A stretch of 64,000 bases of DNA from Mesorhizobium sp. M9A.F.Ca.ET.002.03.1.2 (GTDB lineage: Bacteria > Pseudomonadota > Alphaproteobacteria > Rhizobiales > Rhizobiaceae): assembly GCF_003952365.1 (NCBI RefSeq), contig NZ_CP034443.1:5449001-5513000 (forward strand). Direction: 5' to 3'. A program made the translations under genes and the position numbers. Below the pieces are notes generated by a model. The model was given only the letters and a program-made list of their open reading frames with translations, searched no databases and was not told where the DNA came from. How positions within the stretch are numbered: position 1 is the first letter of the stretch; each line of letters opens with the position of its first letter. Below are positions 34,552 to 43,804 of the stretch, in pieces.

Positions 34552-37323
34552 ATGTCCGGCTTTTCGGAAGACATGCCCTTTTTTGACGAACCGAATGCGC
34601 GGCCCACGGCCCCGTCCGGCATCGCCGCGCGCGCCATGGCCGCCCGCAGCGGGCGCAACGACGCGCCCGACTATCTGAAGGGGCTCAACCCCGAGCAGCG
34701 GCTCGCGGTGGAGACCACCGAAGGCGCGGTGCTGGTGCTGGCCGGCGCCGGCACCGGCAAGACGCGCGTCTTGACCACCCGCATCGCCCACATCCTTGCC
34801 ACCGGCAAGGCATTCCCCTCGCAGATCCTCGCCGTCACCTTCACCAACAAGGCCGCGCGGGAAATGAAGCAGCGGATCGGCCTGCTGATCGGCGAAGGCA
34901 ATGTCGAAGGTATGCCGTGGCTCGGCACTTTCCACTCAATTGGCGTGAAGCTGCTACGCAGACACGCCGAGCTTGCCGGGCTCAAATCCGATTTCACCAT
35001 TCTCGACACCGACGACGTCGTGCGCCTGATCAAGCAGCTCATCCAGGCCGAAGGGCTGGACGACAAGCGATGGCCGGCCAAGCAGTTCGCCCAGATGATC
35101 GACGGCTGGAAGAACAAGGGGCTGGGCCCCGCCGATATTCCGGAGGGCGACGCCCGCAGCTTCGCCAACGGCAAGGGCCGCGAACTCTACAAGGCCTACC
35201 AGGAGCGGCTGCAGACGCTGAACGCCTGCGATTTCGGCGATCTCCTGTGCCACCCGATCCGCATCTTCCGCGCCAATCCGGACGTGCTGAAGGAATACCA
35301 TAAGCGCTTCCGCTACATCCTTGTCGACGAGTATCAGGACACCAACACCGCGCAGTACATGTGGCTACGCCTGCTCGCTCAAAGGCCGGATGCTTCGACG
35401 AAGGGCGCGCGCGGCGACAGCGGCCGCCCAATCTCCCCCCATGTGGGGGAGATGTCCGGCAGGACAGAGGGGGGCGCCGTAGAGCGCAACCCTTCCCACA
35501 CAGCGGAATTCAAAAGTGGAAAGGCCGGCGGGACAGCGCCCCCCTCTGTCGGCTTCGCCGACATCTCCCCCACAAGGAGGGAGATTGGGCGCTCTTCAGC
35601 CGAAACCCGTGCCAGCGTAAATATCTGTTGCGTCGGCGACGACGACCAATCCATCTATGGCTGGCGCGGCGCCGAGGTCGACAACATCCTGCGCTTCGAC
35701 AAGGATTTCCCCGGCGCCACCATCATCCGGCTGGAGCGCAACTACCGCTCCACCGCGCACATCCTCGGCACGGCCTCCCACCTCATCGCCTACAATGAGG
35801 GCCGCTTCGGCAAGACGCTGTTCACCGAAAAAGTCGCCGAGGACGACGAGAAGGTGCACGTCCACGCCGCCTGGGATTCCGAGGAGGAGGCCCGCGCTGT
35901 CGGCGAGACCATCGAGGCCTACCAGCGCCCAGATAAACAAGGAAATCGGCACAATCTCAACGACATGGCCATTCTGGTCCGCGCGTCCTTCCAGATGCGC
36001 GAATTCGAGGACCGCTTCGTCACGCTCGGCCTCAACTACCGCGTCATCGGCGGGCCGCGCTTCTATGAACGCCTCGAAATCCGCGATGCGCTGGCCTTCT
36101 TCCGTGTCGTCGCGCAAGGCGCCGACGACCTCGCTTTCGAGCGCATCGTCAACGTGCCGAAGCGCGGGTTGGGCGAAGCCACCATTCGCCAGATCCACGA
36201 CACGGCGCGCGCGCTGCGCATCCCGATGCTGGAGGCCGCCGCCACGCTCGCCGAGAGCGACGAGCTGAAGCCGAAGCCGCGCGCGGCACTGCGCGAGGTC
36301 GCCGCCAATTTCGAGCGCTGGCAGAAGGCGCTGGAAACCACGCCGCATACCGAGCTTGCCGAGACCATCCTGGAGGAGAGCGGCTACACCGACATGTGGA
36401 AAAACGACCGCTCGGTGGAGGCCCCCGGCCGGCTGGAAAATCTGAAAGAACTGATCCGCTCCATGGAGGAGTATGAATCGCTGCGCTCCTTCCTCGAGCA
36501 CGTCGCACTGGTCATGGACGCCGAGCAGAACGCCGAGCTCGACGCCGTCAACATCATGACGCTGCATTCGGCCAAGGGCCTCGAATTCGAGACCGTTTTT
36601 CTCCCCGGCTGGGAGGAAGGTCTTTTTCCCCACCAGCGCGCCCTCGATGAAGGCGGGCGCTCTGGCCTCGAGGAAGAGCGCCGCCTAGCCTATGTCGGGC
36701 TGACTCGCGCCAAGAAGAACCTGCACCTCTGGTTCGTCTCAAATCGCCGCATTCACGGGCTGTGGCAATCGACCATACCGTCGCGCTTTCTCGAGGAACT
36801 GCCGGAAGCCCATGTCGATGTCGCCGAGAGCGGCAACTCCTATGGCGGCTACGGCAATTCCTATGGCGGCGGATCGTTCGCCTCCGGACGGGGCGGCCAA
36901 GGGGCAGGAAGACAGAACCCTTACGGCGCTTCGCGCTTCGACAATGTTGGCGAGGAAAAGGCGGGAAGCTTCTCCAACACCTATGCAACGCCGGGCTGGC
37001 AGCGCGCGCAACAGAACCGCACCGAGGCGACCGACCGCAACTGGGGCTCGCGTTCCGGCCACCAGGTCGAGCGCATCGGCTATGGCGAGACCGACTCCGG
37101 CTATGGCGCCGGCCGCACCTCGATCAAGGGCCGCACCATCGACGGCGAGCTGGTCGCCAAATCCGTCGCCGATACGCCGTCCGCCTTCAGCGTCGGCGAC
37201 CGCGTCTTCCACCAGAAATTCGGCAACGGCAACATATCAGCCATCGACGGCAACAAGCTGACCATCGACTTCGACAAGGCCGGCCAGAAACGCGTGCTGG
37301 ACGGGTTTGTCACTGGCGTTTGA
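34552..37323 (+). CDS. uvrD: UvrD/PcrA-type DNA helicase with internal palindromic insertion
   Basis: 923 residues, longer than usual. Superfamily 1A helicase motifs in order: Walker A LAGAGTGKTRVL near residue 64, TFTNKAAREMKQRI, DEYQDTNTAQYMW (motif II) near 261, VGDDDQSIYGWRGAEV (motif III) near 360, and NIMTLHSAKGLEFETVFLPG, then YVGLTRAKK. A Gly/Tyr-rich linker and a C-terminal Tudor-like domain (DRVFHQKFGNGNISAIDGNK) end it. Between motifs II and III about 80 residues replace a linker usually about 10 long; most come from a palindromic repeat (see 35426-35590), read in frame. Acts in mismatch and excision repair. Confidence 0.93.
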   Translation: MSGFSEDMPFFDEPNARPTAPSGIAARAMAARSGRNDAPDYLKGLNPEQRLAVETTEGAVLVLAGAGTGKTRVLTTRIAHILATGKAFPSQILAVTFTNKAAREMKQRIGLLIGEGNVEGMPWLGTFHSIGVKLLRRHAELAGLKSDFTILDTDDVVRLIKQLIQAEGLDDKRWPAKQFAQMIDGWKNKGLGPADIPEGDARSFANGKGRELYKAYQERLQTLNACDFGDLLCHPIRIFRANPDVLKEYHKRFRYILVDEYQDTNTAQYMWLRLLAQRPDASTKGARGDSGRPISPHVGEMSGRTEGGAVERNPSHTAEFKSGKAGGTAPPSVGFADISPTRREIGRSSAETRASVNICCVGDDDQSIYGWRGAEVDNILRFDKDFPGATIIRLERNYRSTAHILGTASHLIAYNEGRFGKTLFTEKVAEDDEKVHVHAAWDSEEEARAVGETIEAYQRPDKQGNRHNLNDMAILVRASFQMREFEDRFVTLGLNYRVIGGPRFYERLEIRDALAFFRVVAQGADDLAFERIVNVPKRGLGEATIRQIHDTARALRIPMLEAAATLAESDELKPKPRAALREVAANFERWQKALETTPHTELAETILEESGYTDMWKNDRSVEAPGRLENLKELIRSMEEYESLRSFLEHVALVMDAEQNAELDAVNIMTLHSAKGLEFETVFLPGWEEGLFPHQRALDEGGRSGLEEERRLAYVGLTRAKKNLHLWFVSNRRIHGLWQSTIPSRFLEELPEAHVDVAESGNSYGGYGNSYGGGSFASGRGGQGAGRQNPYGASRFDNVGEEKAGSFSNTYATPGWQRAQQNRTEATDRNWGSRSGHQVERIGYGETDSGYGAGRTSIKGRTIDGELVAKSVADTPSAFSVGDRVFHQKFGNGNISAIDGNKLTIDFDKAGQKRVLDGFVTGV
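35426..35590. repeat. Mesorhizobium-type palindromic element inside uvrD
   Basis: Two arms of about 52-55 bp (35426-35477 and 35536-35590) are inverted copies matching at most positions, around a 58-bp centre. Each arm itself folds (CCCCC/GGGGG), giving a cloverleaf-like shape. The element spans 165 bp, a multiple of three, and is read through in frame as about 55 residues of UvrD. Confidence 0.9.
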
Positions 37324-37380
37324 GCCGCCTACTTGCCCTGTTGTCCTAAAGCGACATTCTCTGGCGGAAGCCTCCCCATC

Positions 37381-37569
37381 TTCGTCATCCACGGGCGAAG
37401 CAGGAGCGAAGCTCCGTCGCGGAGACCCCGAGGAGCCATGCCGTGACCTTGGCCGTGGAACGCAGTGGAACAGAATTCTGCACCGTGGTGGCGCGTTTGG
37501 GTCGCGGCATGGATCCTCGGGTCTGCGCTGCGTCGCTGCGCTCCTTGCTCCGCCCGAGGATGACGAAGC
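37381..37569. repeat. Second palindromic element, after uvrD
   Basis: Arms at about 37381-37446 and 37500-37569 are inverted copies (TTCGTCATCC-CGGGCG-AGCA-GGAGCG with GAGACCC-GAGGA-CCATGCCG), with a 53-bp centre. It fills most of the gap between uvrD and the permease gene and has no coding potential. Its arm sequence differs from the element in uvrD. Confidence 0.85.
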
Positions 37570-37618
37570 GACGGGCGTCTCCCCCATCAAGGCATGCGGC
37601 CCGTCAACGAAACTGCCC

Positions 37619-38671
37619 TCACCTGTACCTTGCCTGGTTCCACTTATGGCCGAGCAGCGACAGGATGATGATCAGTCCATTGAAGAACTGCACGTAGAAG
37701 CCGCTCAATCCCGCCGCCACCACGCCTGTCTGGATGAACGACACGGTGACCGCGCCGATCGCCCCGCCGACCACGGTGCCAATGCCGCCCCAGGTCGGCG
37801 TGCCGCCGACGAACACCGAGGCCAGCACCGGCAGGAGATAGCCGTCGCCGGCGGTCGGCCACCAGGTGAAGTTGATCATCACCGAAAAGGTGCCGGCGAT
37901 CGCGGCACCGATGCCGACGAAGACGAACACTTTCACCCGCACGCGCTTGACGTCGATGCCCATCTGCTGGGCGCTGTCGGGATTGTCACCGACTACTTTC
38001 ACCTGCGCGCCGAAGCGATGCCTGTTGTAGAGCAGCGCCGACAAAACGACGAAGCCGATGGCCCAGAAGATCTGCACCGGGATGCCATAGAGCTGGCTGG
38101 AGAAAATCTTGTAGGCCCAGCTGTCGGCAAGGCTGGTCAGCGCGGTCGACTTACCCTCATTGATGATCTGGATCAGGCCGCGCAGCAGAAAATTCATGCC
38201 GAGCGTCGCGATCAGCGACGACAGCCCGCCATAGACGACCAGCGACCCGACCAGGAAGCCGAGCAGCATGCCGGTGACGAGTGCCGCGGCGATGCCGAGG
38301 AAGGGATCGTAGCCGGCCTGGACCACCAGCGCGAAGACCCACGAAGCAAAACCCATCGTCGCCGGGAACGACAGGTCGATCTCGCCGCAGGTGACGACGA
38401 AGACCAGCGGCACCACCACGAACAGCGCCACAGGCAGCGTGGTGAGCACAGAGCTGTAGAGATACCAGGTGGTGAAGACGGTCGGGTTGGCGATCATGAA
38501 GACCGCCATCATCAGCACGAACACGGCAAGCGTGCCGAGTGCGGCGCGGTTGTCGAGAACAAAGCCGCGCATCCAATGATCGGATGGGTGTTTCCACTCT
38601 TTCCGGGGATTGCCCGGGCGGGGAATGCCGGCGGACGGCTCGTGCAGATCGGGTTCCATCGTCTTGCTCAT
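37619..38671 (-). CDS. Ribose-type sugar ABC transporter permease
   Basis: 350 residues with about ten transmembrane helices of the BPD_transp_2 (RbsC/FrcC) type: VVPLVFVVTCGEIDLSFPAT near residue 85, GLSSLIATLGMNFLLRGLIQ, and ALLYNRHRFGAQVKVVGDNP, the ATPase-contact loop. Cytoplasmic N-terminus of 45 polar residues. Last gene of the LacI-controlled operon; its ATG overlaps the ATPase stop by 4 bp. Confidence 0.93.
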   Translation of the reverse strand: MSKTMEPDLHEPSAGIPRPGNPRKEWKHPSDHWMRGFVLDNRAALGTLAVFVLMMAVFMIANPTVFTTWYLYSSVLTTLPVALFVVVPLVFVVTCGEIDLSFPATMGFASWVFALVVQAGYDPFLGIAAALVTGMLLGFLVGSLVVYGGLSSLIATLGMNFLLRGLIQIINEGKSTALTSLADSWAYKIFSSQLYGIPVQIFWAIGFVVLSALLYNRHRFGAQVKVVGDNPDSAQQMGIDVKRVRVKVFVFVGIGAAIAGTFSVMINFTWWPTAGDGYLLPVLASVFVGGTPTWGGIGTVVGGAIGAVTVSFIQTGVVAAGLSGFYVQFFNGLIIILSLLGHKWNQARYR

Positions 38672-39459
38672 CGTGCTGCGTGCTCCGCGCCGTCGTGCAA
38701 CCCTGGCAATCCGCCCGGATGCGCCACGTCTTCCATGAAGTTGATGAGGTCTTCGGCCGACTTGACCTGGCTGCGGTCGGCGGTGAGCGCCACCTTACCG
38801 CGGTCCAGCACGACGAAGCGGTCGGCGATGTCGAAGACGTGATGGATGTTGTGGCCGATGAACAGGATCGAGCGGCCGCTCGCCCGCACCTGGCGCACGA
38901 AATGGAAGACCTTGGCGGTCTCGGTCAGCGACAGCGCCGTCGTCGGCTCGTCCAGGACGATCAGTTCCGCCTTCTTATAGATGGCGCGTGCGATCGCCAC
39001 GCCCTGGCGTTCGCCGCCGGAGAGCTGGCCGACGATCGACTGCGGCGTGAACACCTTCGAGGTGAAGCCGATCTCGCGCATCAGCCGGCTCGCCTCCTCG
39101 ATCTCCTTGTTGACCTTCAGCCAGCCGAGAAAGCCGGTGAGTTCGCGGCCCATGAAGATGTTGCGCACGATCGTCTGCTGCACGGCCAGCGCGCGGTCCT
39201 GGAACACCGTCTCGATGCCGGCGTCGCGCGAGCGCGCGGGGCTCCATCCGGTTACCGGCTTGCCGCGGATGAGGATCTCGCCGCTGGTCGGCTTGACCAC
39301 GCCGGCAAGGATCTTGATCAGCGTCGACTTGCCGGCGCCATTGTCGCCGATCAGTCCGACCACCTCGCCGCGGTCGACGCTGAGATTGACCCCGCCGAGT
39401 GCATAGACCTGGCCATAGGACTTGCTGATGTCGCGCAGTTCGATGAGGCGTTCGGCCAT
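38668..39459 (-). CDS. Sugar ABC transporter ATP-binding protein (single-domain)
   Basis: 263 residues, one ABC domain: Walker A GDNGAGKSTLIK near residue 38, signature LSGGERQGVAIA, Walker B LIVLDEPTTALS and a switch His in FIGHNIHHVF. It is the FrcA type, with one nucleotide-binding domain, rather than the double-length RbsA/MglA type. Powers the neighbouring permease. It is 89 bp downstream of the binding-protein gene. Confidence 0.93.
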   Translation of the reverse strand: MAERLIELRDISKSYGQVYALGGVNLSVDRGEVVGLIGDNGAGKSTLIKILAGVVKPTSGEILIRGKPVTGWSPARSRDAGIETVFQDRALAVQQTIVRNIFMGRELTGFLGWLKVNKEIEEASRLMREIGFTSKVFTPQSIVGQLSGGERQGVAIARAIYKKAELIVLDEPTTALSLTETAKVFHFVRQVRASGRSILFIGHNIHHVFDIADRFVVLDRGKVALTADRSQVKSAEDLINFMEDVAHPGGLPGLHDGAEHAAR

Positions 39460-39548
39460 CGGATCCTCGCTTGATTGTCGCTTGCCGGCCTTTTCCGCCG
39501 GCGGTCCCGCCGGCCGGGCTCGATCCCGGCCGGCGGCGGCTTGGGAGG

Positions 39549-40562
39549 TCAGCGCAGCGCCTGCTTGGCGAGCTCGGCGACGATCTCGTAATTCTCAGGC
39601 GTGACGAAGCCGGCGCCGGTGTCGACATTCATCGGCGCTAGGCCCAGCACCACCTGCTGGCAGAGGCTGAGGATCGGCAGATAACCCTGCAGGAACGGCT
39701 GCTGGTCGGCCGTCAGCTGTACCCAGCCGCCCTTGAAGCCCTCGACGATCTGCGGGCTGGTATCGAAGCCGAAGTTGAAGATATCGCCCGGCTTCCTTCC
39801 CGCCGCCTGCATGTAGGTCGGGACGTTGCCCAGCATCTGCCCGCCGGGATAACCGACCGCCTTGACGTCGGGATTGTTGAGCAGTGCCGCGGTGATCACC
39901 GGAATGGCCAGATTGGGGTCGGACGCCCATTCGCCGCTCGGCGGCGAGCTCAACTTGATGACCGCGACGCCCGCCTCTTCCAGGGCTGCGACCGTGCCGC
40001 GCTCGCGCGCGCCGCGGCTCTCGTTCTCGAACGGACCGATCATGATCGCCTTGTCGCCGGCCTTGAGCCCGGCAAGCTTGAACGCCTCGGCACCGAGCGC
40101 GCGGCCCTGCTCTTCCTGCTGGGCGCCGACATAGCCGCCGCCGAACGCCGCCGTGACCTTCGGCACCGGCACGTTCTGGTACATCATCCTGATGCCGTCC
40201 TTGTGCGCCTGTTCGGCCAGCGGCATGATCGAGGCATCGCCCGGGTGGCCCATCATGGCGATGCCGCCGGGCTTGACCGCGACAGCCTCGCGCAGCTGCT
40301 GCACCATCTTCTCGACGTCCCACTGGGAAAAGATGTAGTCGACCTTCGGCCCAAGATCGGCCTCGGCCTGCTTGGCGCCATTGTAGACGATGGTGCCGAA
40401 GGCGTCGCCCTCGGCACCGCCGACGAAGAAACGGATGTGGACGTCCTTGCACCATTGGGCGTCGAGCGCCTGTGCCGGCAAGGTGGAAATTGCGGCGGCG
40501 AGCGCCGTGGCGGCCGCAACGAGGGTCGACCGGCCAAGTGTCCTTCTCATCGTCATGCTCAT
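39549..40562 (-). CDS. Sugar-binding periplasmic protein (ribose type)
   Basis: 337 residues. Signal peptide (TMRRTLGRSTLVAAATALAA to about residue 33, cleavage AQA) then a peripla_BP_4 fold: FFVGGAEGDAFGTIVYNGAK, AMMGHPGDASIMPLAEQAH and MIGPFENESRGARERGTVAA. The start at 40562 follows GGAGGATAAG; a long upstream frame is antiphase to the next gene. Captures a sugar or cyclitol for the neighbouring importer; which one is not evident. Confidence 0.93.
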   Translation of the reverse strand: MSMTMRRTLGRSTLVAAATALAAAISTLPAQALDAQWCKDVHIRFFVGGAEGDAFGTIVYNGAKQAEADLGPKVDYIFSQWDVEKMVQQLREAVAVKPGGIAMMGHPGDASIMPLAEQAHKDGIRMMYQNVPVPKVTAAFGGGYVGAQQEEQGRALGAEAFKLAGLKAGDKAIMIGPFENESRGARERGTVAALEEAGVAVIKLSSPPSGEWASDPNLAIPVITAALLNNPDVKAVGYPGGQMLGNVPTYMQAAGRKPGDIFNFGFDTSPQIVEGFKGGWVQLTADQQPFLQGYLPILSLCQQVVLGLAPMNVDTGAGFVTPENYEIVAELAKQALR

Positions 40563-40645
40563 GCACTTATCCTCCCTTTGTTCCCTCACAAGCCGAGGGG
40601 TTTTCGACCAATGCTTCGCTGCAGGCTCCTCCCGCCAGCCCATTC

Positions 40646-41554
40646 TCACGCCGGGTTCGGCAGATAGATCGCACCTCCCCGGCACTGCTTCAGATAGTCC
40701 AGCGCCCGCGCCTGGCCTGACATTTCGAGATCGCCGCGATAGACCGGGTCGTGCCAGCCTTCGATGTCGATGGCGCCCTTGTAACCGGCCAGCCGCAATT
40801 CGCTGATCACCCTCGCCCAGTCGCTGTCGCCGAAGCCCGGCGTGCGCATCTGCACGAATGGCAGCCGGCCGAACACGCCATGCTCGCGGATCACGTCCCA
40901 GCGCACCGTCGCGTCCTTGCCATGGACATGGAAGATGCGCGGCGCCCATTTGCGGATCTGCGGGATTGGATCGATCAGGTAGACGAGCTGGTGGCAGGGC
41001 TCCCATTCCAGGCCGAGATTGTCGTCCGGCAATTCGTTGAACAGCAGCTCCCAGGCGTCCGGATTGTGGGCGATGTTCCAGTCGCCGCTGGCCCAGTTGC
41101 CGTCCATGGCGCAATTCTCGAAGGCGATGCGCACGCCCTTGTCGGCGGCGCGCTTGGCCAGCGGTCCCCAGACCTCGCGGAAGCGCGGCAGGCTGTCGGG
41201 CAGCGGCTTGCCGCGAATGCGGCCGGTGAAGCCGCTCACCATCGAGGTGCCGAACAGATGCGCGTTGTCGATGGCCGTTTCCCAGGCATGAAGCACGCCG
41301 CGATCGACATCGCCGCTCTCCAGCGGATTGCCGAAAACGCCAAGTGACGAGACGGTAACGTCGGCGTCACCGATCGCCTCGCGGATCTCGCCGGCCAGCC
41401 GAGGAAGATCCTTACCGCCCAGCGTCTGCCAGAAGAAGGGCTGGATGCTCTCGAACCCGAGCGGCAGGATCGCCTTGATATAGGCGGCCGGATCATCGAG
41501 GTTGGCCCGCACCATGGTGCCGATCCTGATGTCGAGAAGCGGGTTTGGCATCAT
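40646..41554 (-). CDS. Sugar phosphate isomerase/epimerase-like TIM-barrel protein
   Basis: 302 residues, AP-endonuclease-2-like TIM barrel as in IolE/IolI and DTE epimerases. Likely metal ligands: Glu in NLGLEWEPCHQLVYL, His in FHVHGKDATV and Glu in AIDIEGWHDPVY. Converts a keto-sugar or cyclitol in the pathway of this operon; specificity unknown. It shares a 4-bp overlap (41551-41554) with the oxidoreductase gene upstream. Confidence 0.9.
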   Translation of the reverse strand: MMPNPLLDIRIGTMVRANLDDPAAYIKAILPLGFESIQPFFWQTLGGKDLPRLAGEIREAIGDADVTVSSLGVFGNPLESGDVDRGVLHAWETAIDNAHLFGTSMVSGFTGRIRGKPLPDSLPRFREVWGPLAKRAADKGVRIAFENCAMDGNWASGDWNIAHNPDAWELLFNELPDDNLGLEWEPCHQLVYLIDPIPQIRKWAPRIFHVHGKDATVRWDVIREHGVFGRLPFVQMRTPGFGDSDWARVISELRLAGYKGAIDIEGWHDPVYRGDLEMSGQARALDYLKQCRGGAIYLPNPA

Positions 41555-42582
41555 TGTCCTTCCTGTGCGGCGATCGCGACCCGGCGGCCGGTTTCGGCGC
41601 TCTCGATCGCAGCGAAGACCATGGCCAGGCTCTTGATGTTGTCGGCGCCCCGCGTCTCCGGCTCGCTGCCGGTTTCTATGGCGTGCACGAAATCCTGGAT
41701 GATGCCGAGATGGCCGCCAATGCGGTCGGCGGGGTCGAGCGCCGGCACGGCAAGCGGCTCGGTACGGTCGAACAGGCCCTCACGAACCGGCCGCACGACT
41801 TCCGCCTTCAGCCCGTCCTCGCCGTCCCAGATCAGGCTGCCACGCTCGGCGACGATGCGCCATGTGCTCTCCCAGCTGGTGCGGAACCCGTCGGCGCACC
41901 AGGAGCCGGCATAGGTGAACAGCTTGCCGCCGAGATCGAAGATTGCGGTGGCCGACGATCCCTGCCGATACCAGGAATTGGCTGGCTCCCATTCCTGGCA
42001 GTAGACGCTGGCCGGGTTGCCGCCGACCATGTAGCGGGCGGCGTCGAATGTGTGGATCGCCATGTCGAGCAGCAGGACATGGCGCATCTCCTCGCGAAAA
42101 CCGCCGAAATGCGGCGCGACGAAGAAGTCGGCGTGGATGCTGGTCGCAGCACCGATAGCGCCGGATTCGAGAAAACGCCTGATACGCCTGACATTGGCGA
42201 CGTAGCGACGGTTCTGGACGACGGCGTGCACGCGCTTGGCGCGCCGGGCGGCTTCGACGATGGCGCGCGCATTGTCCGGGCTATCAGCGAGCGGCTTTTC
42301 GGTCAGGAGGTGGCAATGATGGGCAAACGCAGAGAGCGCAACCTCGCGCCGGGCCGCCGGAACCACGACGTCGAACACTGCGTCCGGTTTGGTCTGGTCA
42401 AGCACGGCGTCAAGATTGGTTCCGACAATGGCGCCGGCAAGCTCATATTCGCGCGCCCTTGCCCTCGCCCGCTCGGCGTCAAGGTCGACAAGCCCGACAA
42501 TGGCGAGCCCGTCGATCTGCCTCGCGGCATCGAGCCAGTGCTTGCTCATCGCTCCGCAGCCGACCAGGACGACATTGATCAT
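41551..42582 (-). CDS. Gfo/Idh/MocA family NAD(P)-dependent oxidoreductase
   Basis: 343 residues. Rossmann start VVLVGCGAMSKHWLDAARQI with the GxGxxG-like loop, EKPLADS (the EKP motif, catalytic Lys) near residue 92, and a C-terminal Gfo-type domain with MAIHTFDAARYMVGG containing the conserved His. Oxidises a sugar or cyclitol hydroxyl. ATG at 42582 after GGAGGAGG. First gene of the five-gene operon divergent from the LacI regulator, whose operator lies 60 bp upstream. Confidence 0.93.
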   Translation of the reverse strand: MINVVLVGCGAMSKHWLDAARQIDGLAIVGLVDLDAERARARAREYELAGAIVGTNLDAVLDQTKPDAVFDVVVPAARREVALSAFAHHCHLLTEKPLADSPDNARAIVEAARRAKRVHAVVQNRRYVANVRRIRRFLESGAIGAATSIHADFFVAPHFGGFREEMRHVLLLDMAIHTFDAARYMVGGNPASVYCQEWEPANSWYRQGSSATAIFDLGGKLFTYAGSWCADGFRTSWESTWRIVAERGSLIWDGEDGLKAEVVRPVREGLFDRTEPLAVPALDPADRIGGHLGIIQDFVHAIETGSEPETRGADNIKSLAMVFAAIESAETGRRVAIAAQEGQ

Positions 42583-42642
42583 CCAGCGCTCCTCCTCCGC
42601 TCGGCCCCTCCAGACCGATCGCCACGGCATTCACGGCATGGC

Positions 42643-42669
42643 CGTAAACGTTTTCCGTAAACGTTTACG
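42643..42669. promoter_or_regulatory. LacI-type operator
   Basis: A perfect 14-bp palindrome CGTAAACGTTTACG (42656-42669), the classical LacI/GalR-family operator, preceded by a half-site CGTAAACG at 42643-42650. It lies in the gap between the oxidoreductase operon and the regulator, so it probably controls both. Confidence 0.85.
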
Positions 42670-42778
42670 ACAACACACCCGAAGGCGTAGAATGTCAATT
42701 GGCCGCTCGCGAAAATCACCTTTATCGCCTTGGCTTGAAGAGCGGCCGGTGATAGCCAGGAAAGGGGAGAACCGTCCT

Positions 42779-43804
42779 TTGGCGTCCAGCATTCACGACC
42801 TTGCGCGTCACCTGAACATTTCGATCGGCACCGTATCGCGCGCGCTCAACGGCCGTGCCGACGTCAATGCCGACACGCGCCAGCGCGTGCTCGATGCGGC
42901 GGCAAAGCTGAACTATTCGCCGAACCAGTCCGGCCGCAGCCTGCGGCGCGGCGCCACCCACTCGATCGCCTTCATGCTGCAGCCGCATCCGGGCGACCAG
43001 CAATATGGCGAACCGTTCTTCATTCCGTTCCTTACCGGGCTGCAGGCGAAACTGGCCGAAAGCGGGCTCGACCTGATCGTGGTGATGGGCGCGCCGGCCG
43101 ACTATCAGCAGGAGCGCCTGCGCCGGGTGGTCGAGACGCGCCGGGCCGATGCGGTGGTACTGGCGTGGACGCGGCGCGAGGACGAGCGCATCGATTATCT
43201 GACCAGGGTCGGCTTCCCGTTCGCGACGCTCGGCCGCAGCCGCTCCGGCGGCAAGTCCTACCCGTCGCTCGATCTCGATTTCGAGAAGGCCGGGGCCGAG
43301 GCGGTCGACCGCCTGGTGGCGCGCGGCCATCGCCGCATCGCCGCCATCCGCCCGTCGCTCGACCTCAATTTCGGCTACCTGTTCCTGGCCGGCTATCGCA
43401 AGGCCTTGCGGCGGCACGGCATCGAGGTCGATCCCGGGCTGATCGCGGAAGGCTTCATCAACGAGGCCGGCGGCTACGAAGTGACGCCGCAGGTGATGCG
43501 CTCCAAGGACCCGCCGACCGCCATCATCTTCAACAATGACGCGATGGCGCTCGGCGGCTGCAAGGCGCTGGCCGAGATGGGCATCAACCCCGGTCACGAC
43601 ATCGCGGTGATCGTCATCGTCGACACGCCGCTCTGCCGCTACTTCTCGCCGGCACTGACCGGCTTTCGCCCTCCCCTGGAGCCGATGGGGCGGCGGCTGG
43701 CCGAAATGCTGCTGGCCTCAATCCCCGCCTTCGCCGGCCCTGAGGGTGCCCGCGTCATTCGCGAAGTCTGGCCGCTGGAGCTGATCGCGCGCGACAGCGA
43801 TTGA
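42779..43804 (+). CDS. LacI family transcriptional regulator
   Basis: 341 residues from the TTG at 42779, chosen because the LacI HTH then begins at the N-terminus (SIHDLARHLNISIGTVSRAL) after AGGAAAGGGGAG; ATG 42692 and GTG 42749 are alternative starts. A sugar-binding periplasmic-protein-like core follows (GLQAKLAESGLDLIVVMGAP, ARGHRRIAAIRPSLD). Likely repressor of the divergent oxidoreductase/isomerase/ABC operon, induced by its sugar. Confidence 0.92.
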   Translation: MASSIHDLARHLNISIGTVSRALNGRADVNADTRQRVLDAAAKLNYSPNQSGRSLRRGATHSIAFMLQPHPGDQQYGEPFFIPFLTGLQAKLAESGLDLIVVMGAPADYQQERLRRVVETRRADAVVLAWTRREDERIDYLTRVGFPFATLGRSRSGGKSYPSLDLDFEKAGAEAVDRLVARGHRRIAAIRPSLDLNFGYLFLAGYRKALRRHGIEVDPGLIAEGFINEAGGYEVTPQVMRSKDPPTAIIFNNDAMALGGCKALAEMGINPGHDIAVIVIVDTPLCRYFSPALTGFRPPLEPMGRRLAEMLLASIPAFAGPEGARVIREVWPLELIARDSD

